DNA from: Clostridium sp. 'deep sea' | Lineage (GTDB): Bacteria; Bacillota; UBA994; PWPR01 | Direction of reading: 5' to 3' | NCBI RefSeq assembly: GCF_014931565.1 | Contig: NZ_CP063353.1 | Span: forward strand, 2,542,001-2,606,000 | DNA: 64,000 bases | In this document: piece by piece, positions 1 through 7,335 of the stretch | How the letters are laid out: every line of letters begins with the position of its first letter | Position numbering within the stretch: position 1 is the first letter of the stretch | Program-made: the position numbers and the translations under genes | Notes under the pieces: generated by a model | The model's input: only the letters and a program-made list of their open reading frames with translations | Told to the model about the DNA's origin: nothing | Database searches by the model: none

Positions 1-483
1 ATTACAATATTTTCTTAAGGTACTTACATGCATTGCATAAAACATATCTGTATTAAAGATTAACATTCTTTTTAACTGCTCTAAACTTACCCATCTAAAA
101 TTACAGGCCTCATTTGTGCTATTAAGTAATTGCCCTGTAGCCCTACAAATAAAAACTTCTACCATTATTGGGTAATCACCTTTAGTATTCTGTGAGCAAG
201 AAAAAGGTTGATAATTAACTACCTTATAGTTATCGATTTCATATATTTCAGCTTTATCTTCATCTTTAATACTAATAACGTTTAGGCCAGTTTCTTCAAA
301 AACTTCTCTTCTTAAACAATTATAAACATTTTCAAAAGCCCTCACTTTGCCTGCAGCAATTTCAACCATTCCTTGAATACAATGAGGCTCTTGTTTTACT
401 CTATCCTGAATAAGAATATATTTTTCATTTTTGATTATACGTTCAATAATTCCGCCAACTGCGGGTATTGCAAATGTCTCCAT
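1..483 (-). CDS. NUDIX hydrolase, 3' end cut by the window edge
   Basis: The reading frame stays open for 161 codons from an ATG at 483 to the left edge, so the C-terminus is missing. A complete Nudix box (G-x5-E-x7-R-E-x2-E-E-x-G) lies at about residues 45-67, with the core REVFEETGL. Nudix proteins hydrolyse nucleoside diphosphate derivatives in the cytoplasm using Mg2+ held by the box glutamates. The substrate cannot be read from the sequence. An AGGAGA ribosome site lies just upstream of the ATG. It is one of two Nudix genes in the first 3.2 kb. Confidence 0.85.
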   Translation of the reverse strand, partial: METFAIPAVGGIIERIIKNEKYILIQDRVKQEPHCIQGMVEIAAGKVRAFENVYNCLRREVFEETGLNVISIKDEDKAEIYEIDNYKVVNYQPFSCSQNTKGDYPIMVEVFICRATGQLLNSTNEACNFRWVSLEQLKRMLIFNTDMFYAMHVSTLRKYCN

Positions 484-687
484 TAGCTTCTCCTAAATAT
501 AATTTGTGTTATCTAAATAATAACATATATAAAGTAATATGATAATAAACTAATATTAATATAAGATTATTAAGACAATTAACTATTTCGGCAACTATAA
601 ATTAATGATATAAAAGAAAATTAAATATTTGTATGCTTATATTATATTTGTCTATAAAAACTTAGTAAATATAATATATTATATTTA

Positions 688-717
688 TTGACAAAAATTG
701 TTTTACAATGTTATACT
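688..717 (+). promoter_or_regulatory. SigA-type promoter of the candidate small RNA
   Basis: There is a perfect TTGACA -35 box at 688-693 and TATACT at 712-717, with an 18-bp spacer (17 bp if TTATAC is taken). This predicts a start near 724. The next protein start is over 200 bp away and a terminator lies in between, so the immediate product should be a short RNA. Confidence 0.7.
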
Positions 718-723
718 GATTAA

Positions 724-815
724 GTACATTAATATAATGTGGCCAGCCAGCTATGTTGGTTTTCCAACAAGTGGGTTTATAAGAGTACCTTCATTAGAGG
801 GTACTCTTTTATATA
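724..815 (+). ncRNA. candidate small RNA or attenuated leader with two hairpins
   Basis: The predicted transcript of about 90 nt contains a TGTTGG-TTTT-CCAACA hairpin (754-769) and then an intrinsic terminator: AAGAGTACC (781-789) pairs with GGTACTCTT (800-808), followed by a T-rich tract. A strong promoter precedes it. It could be a stand-alone regulatory RNA or an attenuator in front of the patatin genes. I do not recognise a known RNA family. The call rests on the promoter, hairpin and terminator arrangement. Confidence 0.45.
781..812 (+). terminator. intrinsic terminator of the candidate small RNA
   Basis: A 9-bp perfect stem (781-789 with 800-808) with a 10-nt loop is followed by TTTTATAT. 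Confidence 0.7.
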
Positions 816-947
816 ATATTTTAATTCTTAACAAATTTTTAAGATAACATGAAGAATTAAAAATTTACATTTAATTTTATCTTCATGTATACTAAAATAT
901 CTATAGTAACTTATTTAATTGATATTAAAGGAGCAAATATAAAAAAA

Positions 948-1787
948 GTGAATAATAAAACAAGTTTAATAATAGAAGGCGGAGCAATGAGGGGTATTTT
1001 TACTGCTGGAGTGTTAGATACCTTTATTAAAAATGATTTTTATCCCTTTGATTTATGTTATGGAGTATCTGCAGGGGCTCCTAATGTAGCGCTATATTTA
1101 GCAGGTCTCTATAATTATAGCTACAAAATATTTACCCACTATATGATTAATCAAGGATTTAAAAGCTGGAGAAGGTTTTTAAGGGGGGGAAATCTGTTAG
1201 ATATAGATTGGCTTTGGGATGAGCAAATGAAAGCTAACAACCTAAAACTAAAGGAGATATTCTTAAAAAACTCCAAATTAATAGTGGTTACTGCAAATGC
1301 CATAAATGGAGAGGTAGTTTATATAGAGCCAAATGAAAATAACATTATTCAGGCTTTAAAAGCTGCAACATCTGTACCCATAGTACACCGTAATATGCCT
1401 AAAATAAACGGTGTATATCTAATGGATGGTGGGGTTGGCGACCCATTACCTGTTCAAGATGCTTATAATAGAGGAGCACGAAAAATTTTAGTAGTAAGAA
1501 CTAGAAAATACGATTACAAAGTTTCAGATAAAATGGATAGAGCAATGTCTACTATCTATTTAAGAAATAATCCTCAATTACGAAAAGCAATTTCTCAAAA
1601 GGCATATAAGTATAGAAGGGCAATAAAGTACCTTAGAAATCCACCAGTTGATGCTGAGGTAATAGAAATTAATCCCCCAATATCTTTTCAAACAGAGAGA
1701 TTAACTAGAGACTTATTAATACTTAATAAAGACTATGAGCTTGGTTTAGAAATGGGAAAACAGGCTTTAAAACAATGGAATAAATAA
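948..1787 (+). CDS. patatin-like phospholipase / serine acyl hydrolase (copy 1)
   Basis: Patatin-like hydrolases cleave acyl esters of lipids with a Ser-Asp dyad. The glycine-rich oxyanion segment GGAMRG, the nucleophile elbow G-V-S-A-G and the D-G-G motif (MDGGVGDP) are all present. The basic C-terminal part resembles the YjjU-type group. The frame is open from an ATG at 885, but I chose GTG 948: its first residues (VNNKTSLII) align directly with the start of the neighbouring paralog (MSNRTALVV), and AAAGGAG lies 14 nt upstream. An ATA at 939 would be better spaced, so the exact start is uncertain. It forms a tandem pair with the next gene. Confidence 0.85.
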   Translation: MNNKTSLIIEGGAMRGIFTAGVLDTFIKNDFYPFDLCYGVSAGAPNVALYLAGLYNYSYKIFTHYMINQGFKSWRRFLRGGNLLDIDWLWDEQMKANNLKLKEIFLKNSKLIVVTANAINGEVVYIEPNENNIIQALKAATSVPIVHRNMPKINGVYLMDGGVGDPLPVQDAYNRGARKILVVRTRKYDYKVSDKMDRAMSTIYLRNNPQLRKAISQKAYKYRRAIKYLRNPPVDAEVIEINPPISFQTERLTRDLLILNKDYELGLEMGKQALKQWNK

Positions 1788-1797
1788 TCTTGCTATT

Positions 1798-1846
1798 AAC
1801 CTCGTCTTTTTAGGGAATACTAGGTGTATCTATAATGAGCGAGGTT
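1798..1846 (+). promoter_or_regulatory. inverted repeat covering the ribosome site of the second patatin gene
   Basis: AACCTCG at 1798-1804 is complementary to CGAGGTT at 1840-1846, across a 35-nt loop. The right arm contains the GAGG Shine-Dalgarno of the gene starting at 1852. Pairing would hide the ribosome site. There is no T-tract, so this is not a terminator. Confidence 0.35.
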
Positions 1847-1851
1847 TTAAA

Positions 1852-2682
1852 ATGAGTAATAGAACTGCATTAGTAGTTGAAGGTGGCGCTATGAGAGGAA
1901 TATTTGCTGCTGGAATATTGGATAGTTTTGTGGATAAAAGGTTTAATCCTTTTCAAATATGTATTGGAGTATCCTCTGGAGCAAATAACTTAACTGCATA
2001 TTTAGCTAATATGTATCAAAAAACTTACTCAATATATTCAGATTACATGTTAAGAAAAAACTTTATTAATTGGAATAGGTTCATAAAGGGCGGACACTTA
2101 ATGGATCTGGATTGGCTTTGGGATATAACCCAAAAAGAAATATTTAATCAGCAGTTTACTTTAAGTGATTCAGTACAGTTTTATATTGTATTAACTAAAG
2201 TAGCCACTGGTGAGCCTGTGTATATAAATCCTCAATGTCATAACCTTTATCAAATATTAAAAGCTGGCTGTGCTGTGCCATGTATATATAGATGTTTTCC
2301 TAAGTATAATGATGAAGAAATGACAGATGGTGGTGTAGCAGATCCATTGCCAGTAAAAAAAGCCTATAGCTTAGGAGCTAAAACAATTGTAGTAATAAGA
2401 GCTAAAAGTAAAACTGCTCGTTTTTATGATAGAATAGAGACTTTTATAGCAGGATTAATACTAAGAAAACATAAAAAATTGGCCCAAAAATTAAGCAATT
2501 ATTATTATAATTACAATGAGTCAATATCATTCATTAAAAACCCACCATCTGGGGTGAAAATAATATCAATTGAACCACCTAATAAATGTCGAGTAAGCTC
2601 TCTAACTACTAGAAAAAAGAAAATAGAGAATGATTATCGTATAGCTAGAGAAGTAGGTAATAAGTTTATAAGTAATTGGTAG
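1852..2682 (+). CDS. patatin-like phospholipase / serine acyl hydrolase (copy 2)
   Basis: This is a 276-residue paralog of the preceding gene with the same catalytic layout: GGAMRG at the N-terminus, nucleophile elbow G-V-S-S-G, and D-G-G in MTDGGVADP. Both copies also share a long basic C-terminal region ending near a conserved NPP/EPP segment. The 64-bp gap suggests cotranscription. The start is ATG 1852 with GAGG seven bases upstream. There is no signal peptide, so a cytoplasmic or membrane-surface role in lipid turnover is likely. The natural substrate is unknown. Confidence 0.87.
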   Translation: MSNRTALVVEGGAMRGIFAAGILDSFVDKRFNPFQICIGVSSGANNLTAYLANMYQKTYSIYSDYMLRKNFINWNRFIKGGHLMDLDWLWDITQKEIFNQQFTLSDSVQFYIVLTKVATGEPVYINPQCHNLYQILKAGCAVPCIYRCFPKYNDEEMTDGGVADPLPVKKAYSLGAKTIVVIRAKSKTARFYDRIETFIAGLILRKHKKLAQKLSNYYYNYNESISFIKNPPSGVKIISIEPPNKCRVSSLTTRKKKIENDYRIAREVGNKFISNW

Positions 2683-2688
2683 TGATTT

Positions 2689-3108
2689 TTATTTATTTAA
2701 AAACTGGATAAATTTATCATGCAAATAAGGTTGTATACCAGGGTAGGTTAAGTTTATGGGTAACTCATTAAAGTATTCTCTTACATTAATTTCAAAATTT
2801 AACTCTTTTTCAAACTCAAAGACCTCGCATAAAAATAACCTACCAAAAGACTCAGTATTCTCTGTACTAACAGAGTAGTTACAGATAGGTGTTATTTTAA
2901 AATCTATAGCTCCTGTTTCTTCATAAAGTTCTCTTTTGGCAGTATCATTAATATCTTCGTTAGCCTCTCTGTGTCCTCCCGGAACCTCCCAAGTATCCCG
3001 TGCTTGGTGTTTAACAAAAACCCATTTATTGTGATATCTAGTACCTAAAACTGCGAATTTTAAAAGCTCATCTTGTACTTCATCAAATTCATAAAAATTT
3101 ACTCTCAT
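2689..3108 (-). CDS. NUDIX hydrolase (MutT-like)
   Basis: This is a complete 139-residue single-domain Nudix protein. The box begins at GGHREANE and ends RELYEETGA, so all catalytic glutamates are present (about residues 44-67). The segment WEVPGGH before the box is typical of small NTP-directed members. It converges on the patatin operon with only 6 bp between stop codons. Substrate is not predictable; house-cleaning of damaged nucleotides is the usual default. Confidence 0.88.
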   Translation of the reverse strand: MRVNFYEFDEVQDELLKFAVLGTRYHNKWVFVKHQARDTWEVPGGHREANEDINDTAKRELYEETGAIDFKITPICNYSVSTENTESFGRLFLCEVFEFEKELNFEINVREYFNELPINLTYPGIQPYLHDKFIQFLNK

Positions 3109-3122
3109 ATTATCTCCTTATA

Positions 3123-3647
3123 TTACTCTAAATCTCTATTCATTTTTATAAGATTTTTTCGAACTGTGTATAAAGTAAATGAAACAACAAAAGCAACAAG
3201 TGTTGAAAATGTACGGTTAGAATTTCCTGCAAAAATTGCTATAGTGTTCAGCAATAAAATTGTCAAAATAACTCCTAGTAATATTGTTGTTAAAGATATT
3301 AAATTTCTATTTCGTTCAATAATATCACTGCTATCACTAAATATATCTACAGTATTTTCACACTTTGAGGTCCTAAAGTAATGCCATCTTAAATAGCTAC
3401 CAATATATTGCCAGCCTGCATCTTCAAAGAGCTGTAGATAATCACTACTAAGTTCATAGCTTTTTCGATAGTCTAAAGAATACTTATATTTGGCAGGTTC
3501 CCCCTTAACAAAAGTAAAACGAAAACCAAAAAAAACACTAACTAAATGGTAGCCCATGCTAGACATATACTCCAGCCAAGCCTCTTCTTCCTTATACATG
3601 TGAATAAGAAAAAATTTATATTTAACAATGTATTGTTTATTATTCAT
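3123..3647 (-). CDS. DUF2812 membrane protein
   Basis: The first about 100 residues match the DUF2812 pattern (EEEAWLEYMSSMGYHL, then a WQYIGSYLRWHYF segment). Two hydrophobic helices follow near residues 117-160. DUF2812 proteins are typically encoded directly after a PadR regulator, as here: the gap to the upstream padR gene is 7 bp, so the two are one transcription unit. Function is unknown; a membrane-linked sensor or effector controlled by the PadR protein is an inference from context. Confidence 0.8.
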   Translation of the reverse strand: MNNKQYIVKYKFFLIHMYKEEEAWLEYMSSMGYHLVSVFFGFRFTFVKGEPAKYKYSLDYRKSYELSSDYLQLFEDAGWQYIGSYLRWHYFRTSKCENTVDIFSDSSDIIERNRNLISLTTILLGVILTILLLNTIAIFAGNSNRTFSTLVAFVVSFTLYTVRKNLIKMNRDLE

Positions 3648-3654
3648 TATAAAG

Positions 3655-3987
3655 TCACCTTACATGTTTGCTAATTTGTTTAAAACCATTCTTATATAAT
3701 TCTTCTAGTCTTGTTACTTCATCTTGTAAAAGAATTAAACCAATATCTGTTAAACAATATATCTTTCTTTTTCCTTCTATTTTAACAATCTTTATTACCT
3801 TGTTTTGATGCATTTTACCTAATATGCCATACAAAGTACCAGGGCCTAATTTTAGTCTGCCATTACTTATTTCTGAAACAAATTGCATAATACCATAACC
3901 ATGTTTAGGTTCTAATAAAGATAAAAGCGTATAATAAGTAGCTTCTGTCATGGGAGCTAATTTTTTTTTCAAATACTCGATGCTCAT
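3655..3987 (-). CDS. PadR-family transcriptional regulator
   Basis: A winged-helix PadR domain of about 110 residues is seen, with the family features APMTEATYYTLLSLL, HGYGIMQ and GTLYGILGKM. The frame is open to 4047, but ATG 3987 is preferred: GAGGTGA lies upstream of it, and the upstream extension would overlap the promoter. PadR proteins usually repress their own operon and respond to small molecules or membrane stress. The palindrome at the predicted transcription start supports autoregulation. Confidence 0.87.
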   Translation of the reverse strand: MSIEYLKKKLAPMTEATYYTLLSLLEPKHGYGIMQFVSEISNGRLKLGPGTLYGILGKMHQNKVIKIVKIEGKRKIYCLTDIGLILLQDEVTRLEELYKNGFKQISKHVR

Positions 3988-4009
3988 TATATTCACCTCA
4001 TATCGCACA

Positions 4010-4060
4010 TCGATATATCGAAGTATGATATATAATAGCATAGTCATTTTTAATAGTCAA
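4010..4060 (-). promoter_or_regulatory. padR promoter with operator palindrome at the start site
   Basis: On the minus strand TTGACT (4060-4055) and TATTAT (4037-4032) are separated by 17 bp. The 12-bp perfect palindrome TCGATATATCGA (4010-4021) lies at about +6 to +17 of the predicted transcript, where a bound repressor would block initiation or clearance. Confidence 0.6.
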
Positions 4061-4072
4061 GTTGAGAAAATA

Positions 4073-5095
4073 CTACATTAAAATTTCTGCTTTAATAGTT
4101 CCCTTCTGCTTATTTTTTGCCCAGTATAGTAAACTATCTGCTCTTTCTAATAAATCCTCAAAAGACAAATAATCTTGATAATTTGAAGGAATTTGAATTA
4201 AACCAGCACTAAAGCTAATTGGCTTATTAAATCTTAAATAAGACAGTTGTTTAAACACATTTTGGATTCTTGTAAGTACCTTGTTGGCTGTGTAAATAGG
4301 GGTATCTGGTAAAGCAATAATAAACTCCTCTCCTCCATATCTACCTACTAAGTCACAATTTCTTAAATTATCTCTTAGAGTATCAGCGAAGGTAACTAAC
4401 ACATCGTCACCAACTGAGTGACCATAAGTATCATTAATATATTTAAAATTATCGATGTCAATTATTACCAAAGACATTATTCTACTAGAGTTAATACTAT
4501 CATGAATCATTTTTTTACAGTGATCTACTAAATAACGTCGGTTATATAAACCTGTTAGTTCATCAGTAATACCTAAAATAGTTAATTGATCTTCTATTCT
4601 TTTGCGTTTAGTTATATCCACAAAAGACATTAAAACATATTTTTTATTATTAAAAAATATAGGTTTAGCACTCGTTAAAAACCAGCGAGTCATATGCTGA
4701 TCATCAATAATAAACTGGTGGCATAAGTCAATATTATTTATTGGTTCTTCATATAATAAAATATCATTTATGCATTTTTGGGTATGACAAACAGAGCATG
4801 CTTCACATTCACCACACTCTAAATTAGTATTAGCTAAAACTTTACAAGAAAAAGCCTTACCAAATTTTTCACCAGTTACATTGTGACTTGGTATTTTTAA
4901 GTAATTAAAAAAGCTATTATTTACTTTAAATATTTGTGATTTTTCATCAATTATAACAATCCCAATTGGAGTATGTTTAAAAGCAGTAAAAAAGAGGTCT
5001 TCTTCTCTAACATTATTATGAAGGCCATTATTAACATAGTTAAAATTTGTTGGTTTACTTAATATATTTTTTAGAGAATTATGACTAAATGACAA
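4073..5095 (-). CDS. PAS-GGDEF diguanylate cyclase
   Basis: This is a 340-residue protein with no membrane helix. An N-terminal PAS domain (about residues 35-165) is followed by a GGDEF domain (about 175-335). The active-site motif is GGEEF, and the inhibitory I-site RxxD (RNCD) sits five residues before it, so an active, product-inhibited c-di-GMP synthase is expected. The PAS domain carries a cysteine cluster (CGECEACSVC), which suggests a metal or redox sensor. The start is TTG 5095, chosen because AGGAGGTG lies 5 nt upstream. It follows the half-permease pair on the same strand. Confidence 0.88.
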   Translation of the reverse strand: MSFSHNSLKNILSKPTNFNYVNNGLHNNVREEDLFFTAFKHTPIGIVIIDEKSQIFKVNNSFFNYLKIPSHNVTGEKFGKAFSCKVLANTNLECGECEACSVCHTQKCINDILLYEEPINNIDLCHQFIIDDQHMTRWFLTSAKPIFFNNKKYVLMSFVDITKRKRIEDQLTILGITDELTGLYNRRYLVDHCKKMIHDSINSSRIMSLVIIDIDNFKYINDTYGHSVGDDVLVTFADTLRDNLRNCDLVGRYGGEEFIIALPDTPIYTANKVLTRIQNVFKQLSYLRFNKPISFSAGLIQIPSNYQDYLSFEDLLERADSLLYWAKNKQKGTIKAEILM

Positions 5096-5191
5096 AAAAG
5101 CACCTCCTCATTGCCTAAACAATTAAGTAGTATAATTTTGTAGGTATATTAAAATCAATATCATTATATACTAGTTTTAAGCTTATTTAAA

Positions 5192-5707
5192 TTACAATTC
5201 TTTGGTAGTAAAATCTTTATGGAAATATCTATCAATAAACATGGAGCTTAATACCACTAACGGTAATGATACAGCAAGACGAATTATAGAGAATTTTAAA
5301 CCTAAATAAGTAGATTCAAAAATAGTCATAGGAATACGTGCAATAGCAGCAGCCCCTACATAGGTTAAAACAACACTTAATTTAGCTCCTTTATTTAATA
5401 AAGAATGAGCAATGGGAAAAGCTACATAGGCTCCCCCAACAGTGGTTGAAGACAATAAAATAGCCCATAAATAACCCTTAAAACCACTCGATTCACCAAA
5501 ATGTTTTTCAATAGCCTCACGTTTAACCCATACCTCAAATAGCCCTATTAAGATAAAAGCACAGGGTAATATTTTTAACATACTTATAGCAAAGGTATAA
5601 AAATTTACACCTACAGTTATGCCTGGTTTATAGTTAGTAATAAAAGATAAAAATATCAATAAAGCGTAGATTAAAATAAATAACTTTCTGTTTAGAAATT
5701 TTTTCAT
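5192..5707 (-). CDS. half-size permease, second half (ArsP/DUF318-like)
   Basis: This 171-residue integral membrane protein has about five helices. It carries a motif of the form AFP-x4-L-x2-G-A (VAFPIAHSLLNKGA) preceded by a G-rich stretch, like the repeats of COG0701 permeases, but it is only half their length. Its ATG overlaps the stop of the preceding gene by 4 nt, implying coupled translation and a two-subunit transporter. A clear paralog, fused to a ferredoxin, occurs at 26305-27015. The substrate is unknown. Confidence 0.6.
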   Translation of the reverse strand: MKKFLNRKLFILIYALLIFLSFITNYKPGITVGVNFYTFAISMLKILPCAFILIGLFEVWVKREAIEKHFGESSGFKGYLWAILLSSTTVGGAYVAFPIAHSLLNKGAKLSVVLTYVGAAAIARIPMTIFESTYLGLKFSIIRLAVSLPLVVLSSMFIDRYFHKDFTTKEL

Positions 5708-6186
5708 ATTAGCTCTCCTAAAATAATACCCACAAATAAGGCTACAATTATAGCAATTACAAAATTAATAATATTTCTTATAACGGTTACTTTATGTCCA
5801 AAATATTGTTTTTCAATAGGGTAAGTAACTAATCCTACCATCATTAAGGTAGAAGAAAAAGCAGCCACAGTTGTATATGATGCTCCATTACTAAGCAAAA
5901 TACCACATAATGGAAATGCTATAAAACCTGGCATCATAGTAATAGAGCCAAGTAAAGCAGCTACTATAGTAGTCAGTAAGATACTACTACCACTTAAATA
6001 ATAGGATATTTTGCTTTCTGGCAAAAAAAACAAAACCACTGAAACAAAAATAAGCATTGAAATAAATTGAGGCAGTATTTTTTTTAACTTTTTATAAGCT
6101 ACTTTAAATGCTTTAAAGGTTTTATTTTGATCAGCAAAAAAAGATATTACAACAGCTAATATCGTAAATATGTATAAATATTTCAT
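5704..6186 (-). CDS. half-size permease, first half (ArsP/DUF318-like)
   Basis: This 160-residue membrane protein has about five helices and the motif PGFIAFPLCGILLSNGAS, which mirrors the motif in the next gene. The two genes therefore look like the two inverted halves of one permease encoded separately. Its closest relative in the window is the gene at 27012-27506, which shares the P-x-F-x-AFPL signature and the TYPIEK/TFPLEK segment. GGAG lies upstream of the ATG. The transported compound cannot be inferred. Confidence 0.6.
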   Translation of the reverse strand: MKYLYIFTILAVVISFFADQNKTFKAFKVAYKKLKKILPQFISMLIFVSVVLFFLPESKISYYLSGSSILLTTIVAALLGSITMMPGFIAFPLCGILLSNGASYTTVAAFSSTLMMVGLVTYPIEKQYFGHKVTVIRNIINFVIAIIVALFVGIILGELI

Positions 6187-6335
6187 TTAATCATCTCCAT
6201 AAAATATGTTAGCCTCTAAAATAATACCATGATTTTAGCATAAGTCCATTATTTCTTTTGTTAATATTAGCTATTGGCTATTAGTTTTAAATATTGGTGA
6301 GTTAATTACTAAACATACCTTTATATACATTAATT

Positions 6336-6370
6336 AGGGGCTGTAGCTCAAAGTTTTTGCTACAGCCCCT
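6336..6370. terminator. 12-bp hairpin downstream of the UPF0145 gene
   Basis: AGGGGCTGTAGC (6336-6347) and GCTACAGCCCCT (6359-6370) form a perfect 12-bp stem with an 11-nt loop just after the stop of the minus-strand gene ending at 6377. The T-tract is poor, so it may act as a terminator or as a 3' stabilising structure. Confidence 0.55.
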
Positions 6371-6376
6371 AATAAC

Positions 6377-6694
6377 TTATATTATTACTGCTGTTCCTGT
6401 AACCACAATCATCATCATATTTCCACCCTGACCTAAAACCTCATAATCTATGTCTATTCCAACTACAGCATTTGCACCCATTTGCTGAGCCCTATGCCGC
6501 ATTTCATCTAGGGCTTTTTTTCTTCCCTGAATAAGTTCCTCTTCGTATGAAATACTTCTGCCACCAAAAATATTGGTTAAACTTGCTGCAAAATCCTTAA
6601 CAAAATTAATACCCAAAATAACCTCTCCGTTTACCATGCCTAAATACTCTTTAATTTCTTGTCCTTGAATTGTAGGGGTAGTTGTAATAATCAT
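6377..6694 (-). CDS. UPF0145 / YbjQ-like protein
   Basis: At 105 residues it is the usual length of the YbjQ (UPF0145) family. Family features are seen: EYLGMVNGEVILGINF, the FGGRS turn, the RKKALDEMRHRAQQMGANAVVGIDIDY core split over two helices and a strand, and a C-terminal VTGTAV. The family forms a compact pentameric fold once annotated as heavy-metal binding; its function is not established. It is divergently placed from a paralog at 6879. Confidence 0.88.
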   Translation of the reverse strand: MIITTTPTIQGQEIKEYLGMVNGEVILGINFVKDFAASLTNIFGGRSISYEEELIQGRKKALDEMRHRAQQMGANAVVGIDIDYEVLGQGGNMMMIVVTGTAVII

Positions 6695-6878
6695 GCTTTT
6701 TCCTCCATAAAATATTTAGTATTAAAAATCAAAATCTATAGTCATTCAAATATAATATTACTATAACTTAACGGTCAGTAGGTTAAAACTAGATTAATAA
6801 ACTAACATACATAAACATACAATATATTGATAGATAACTTAAACTTTTTATAAGAAATAAAAAAGTGGTGTTGAGGTT

Positions 6879-7331
6879 ATGCAAAATTTTTACAGTAGTG
6901 AAGCAAGAAATGATGGAGAACCACAAACAGCAGAGGAAATAATCATAACAAATACTCAGGTATTTGAAGAGTTTGTAATTGAAGAATACCTTGGTTACCT
7001 TACGGCCACTATTGTTAGAGGCCTTAATTTTATTACAGATACATCTGCAACTTTAAACAGTATTTTTGGAGGTAGAAACAAAGCCATAGAAAACTTTGTA
7101 GAAGAATCATTTGCAGAAGCTTTAAGTATAATTAGACATAAAGCCCATAAAGTAAGAGCCGATGCAGTAATAAACCTATCATTAAGTCATAACTTTGAGC
7201 AGTTTAATTTTGGTGGATTAGTTATAGTAGTAGTAGCAGAAGGGGTTGCTGTAGAGCTAGTAAGAAGAGTGCAACCAGTTGAAACACTAAATGAAGCTAA
7301 GGCAATTGAGAAAGAAGAAGGTTTATTTTAA
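6879..7331 (+). CDS. diverged UPF0145 / YbjQ-like paralog with extra termini
   Basis: Residues about 30-125 align with the neighbouring UPF0145 protein (EYLGYLTATIVRGLNF, SIFGGR, IIRHKAHKVRADAVINL), but the glycine-rich loop GANAVVG is changed to RADAVIN. About 28 residues precede the domain and about 25 charged residues follow it. The start at 6879 has GAGG only 2-3 nt upstream, so the start is not firmly fixed. It looks like a duplicated and diverged copy of the gene at 6377. Confidence 0.75.
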   Translation: MQNFYSSEARNDGEPQTAEEIIITNTQVFEEFVIEEYLGYLTATIVRGLNFITDTSATLNSIFGGRNKAIENFVEESFAEALSIIRHKAHKVRADAVINLSLSHNFEQFNFGGLVIVVVAEGVAVELVRRVQPVETLNEAKAIEKEEGLF

Positions 7332-7335
7332 ACCT
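7319..7335. terminator. short bidirectional hairpin between convergent genes
   Basis: AGGTTTA (7319-7325) pairs with TAAACCT (7329-7335) across a 3-nt loop. The stem contains the stop codons of both converging genes. Confidence 0.4.

Noticed and set aside
885-947. ATG 885 as start of the first patatin gene
   Set aside because: The extra 21 residues have no counterpart in the adjacent paralog and no ribosome site; the GTG at 948 aligns with the paralog's start.
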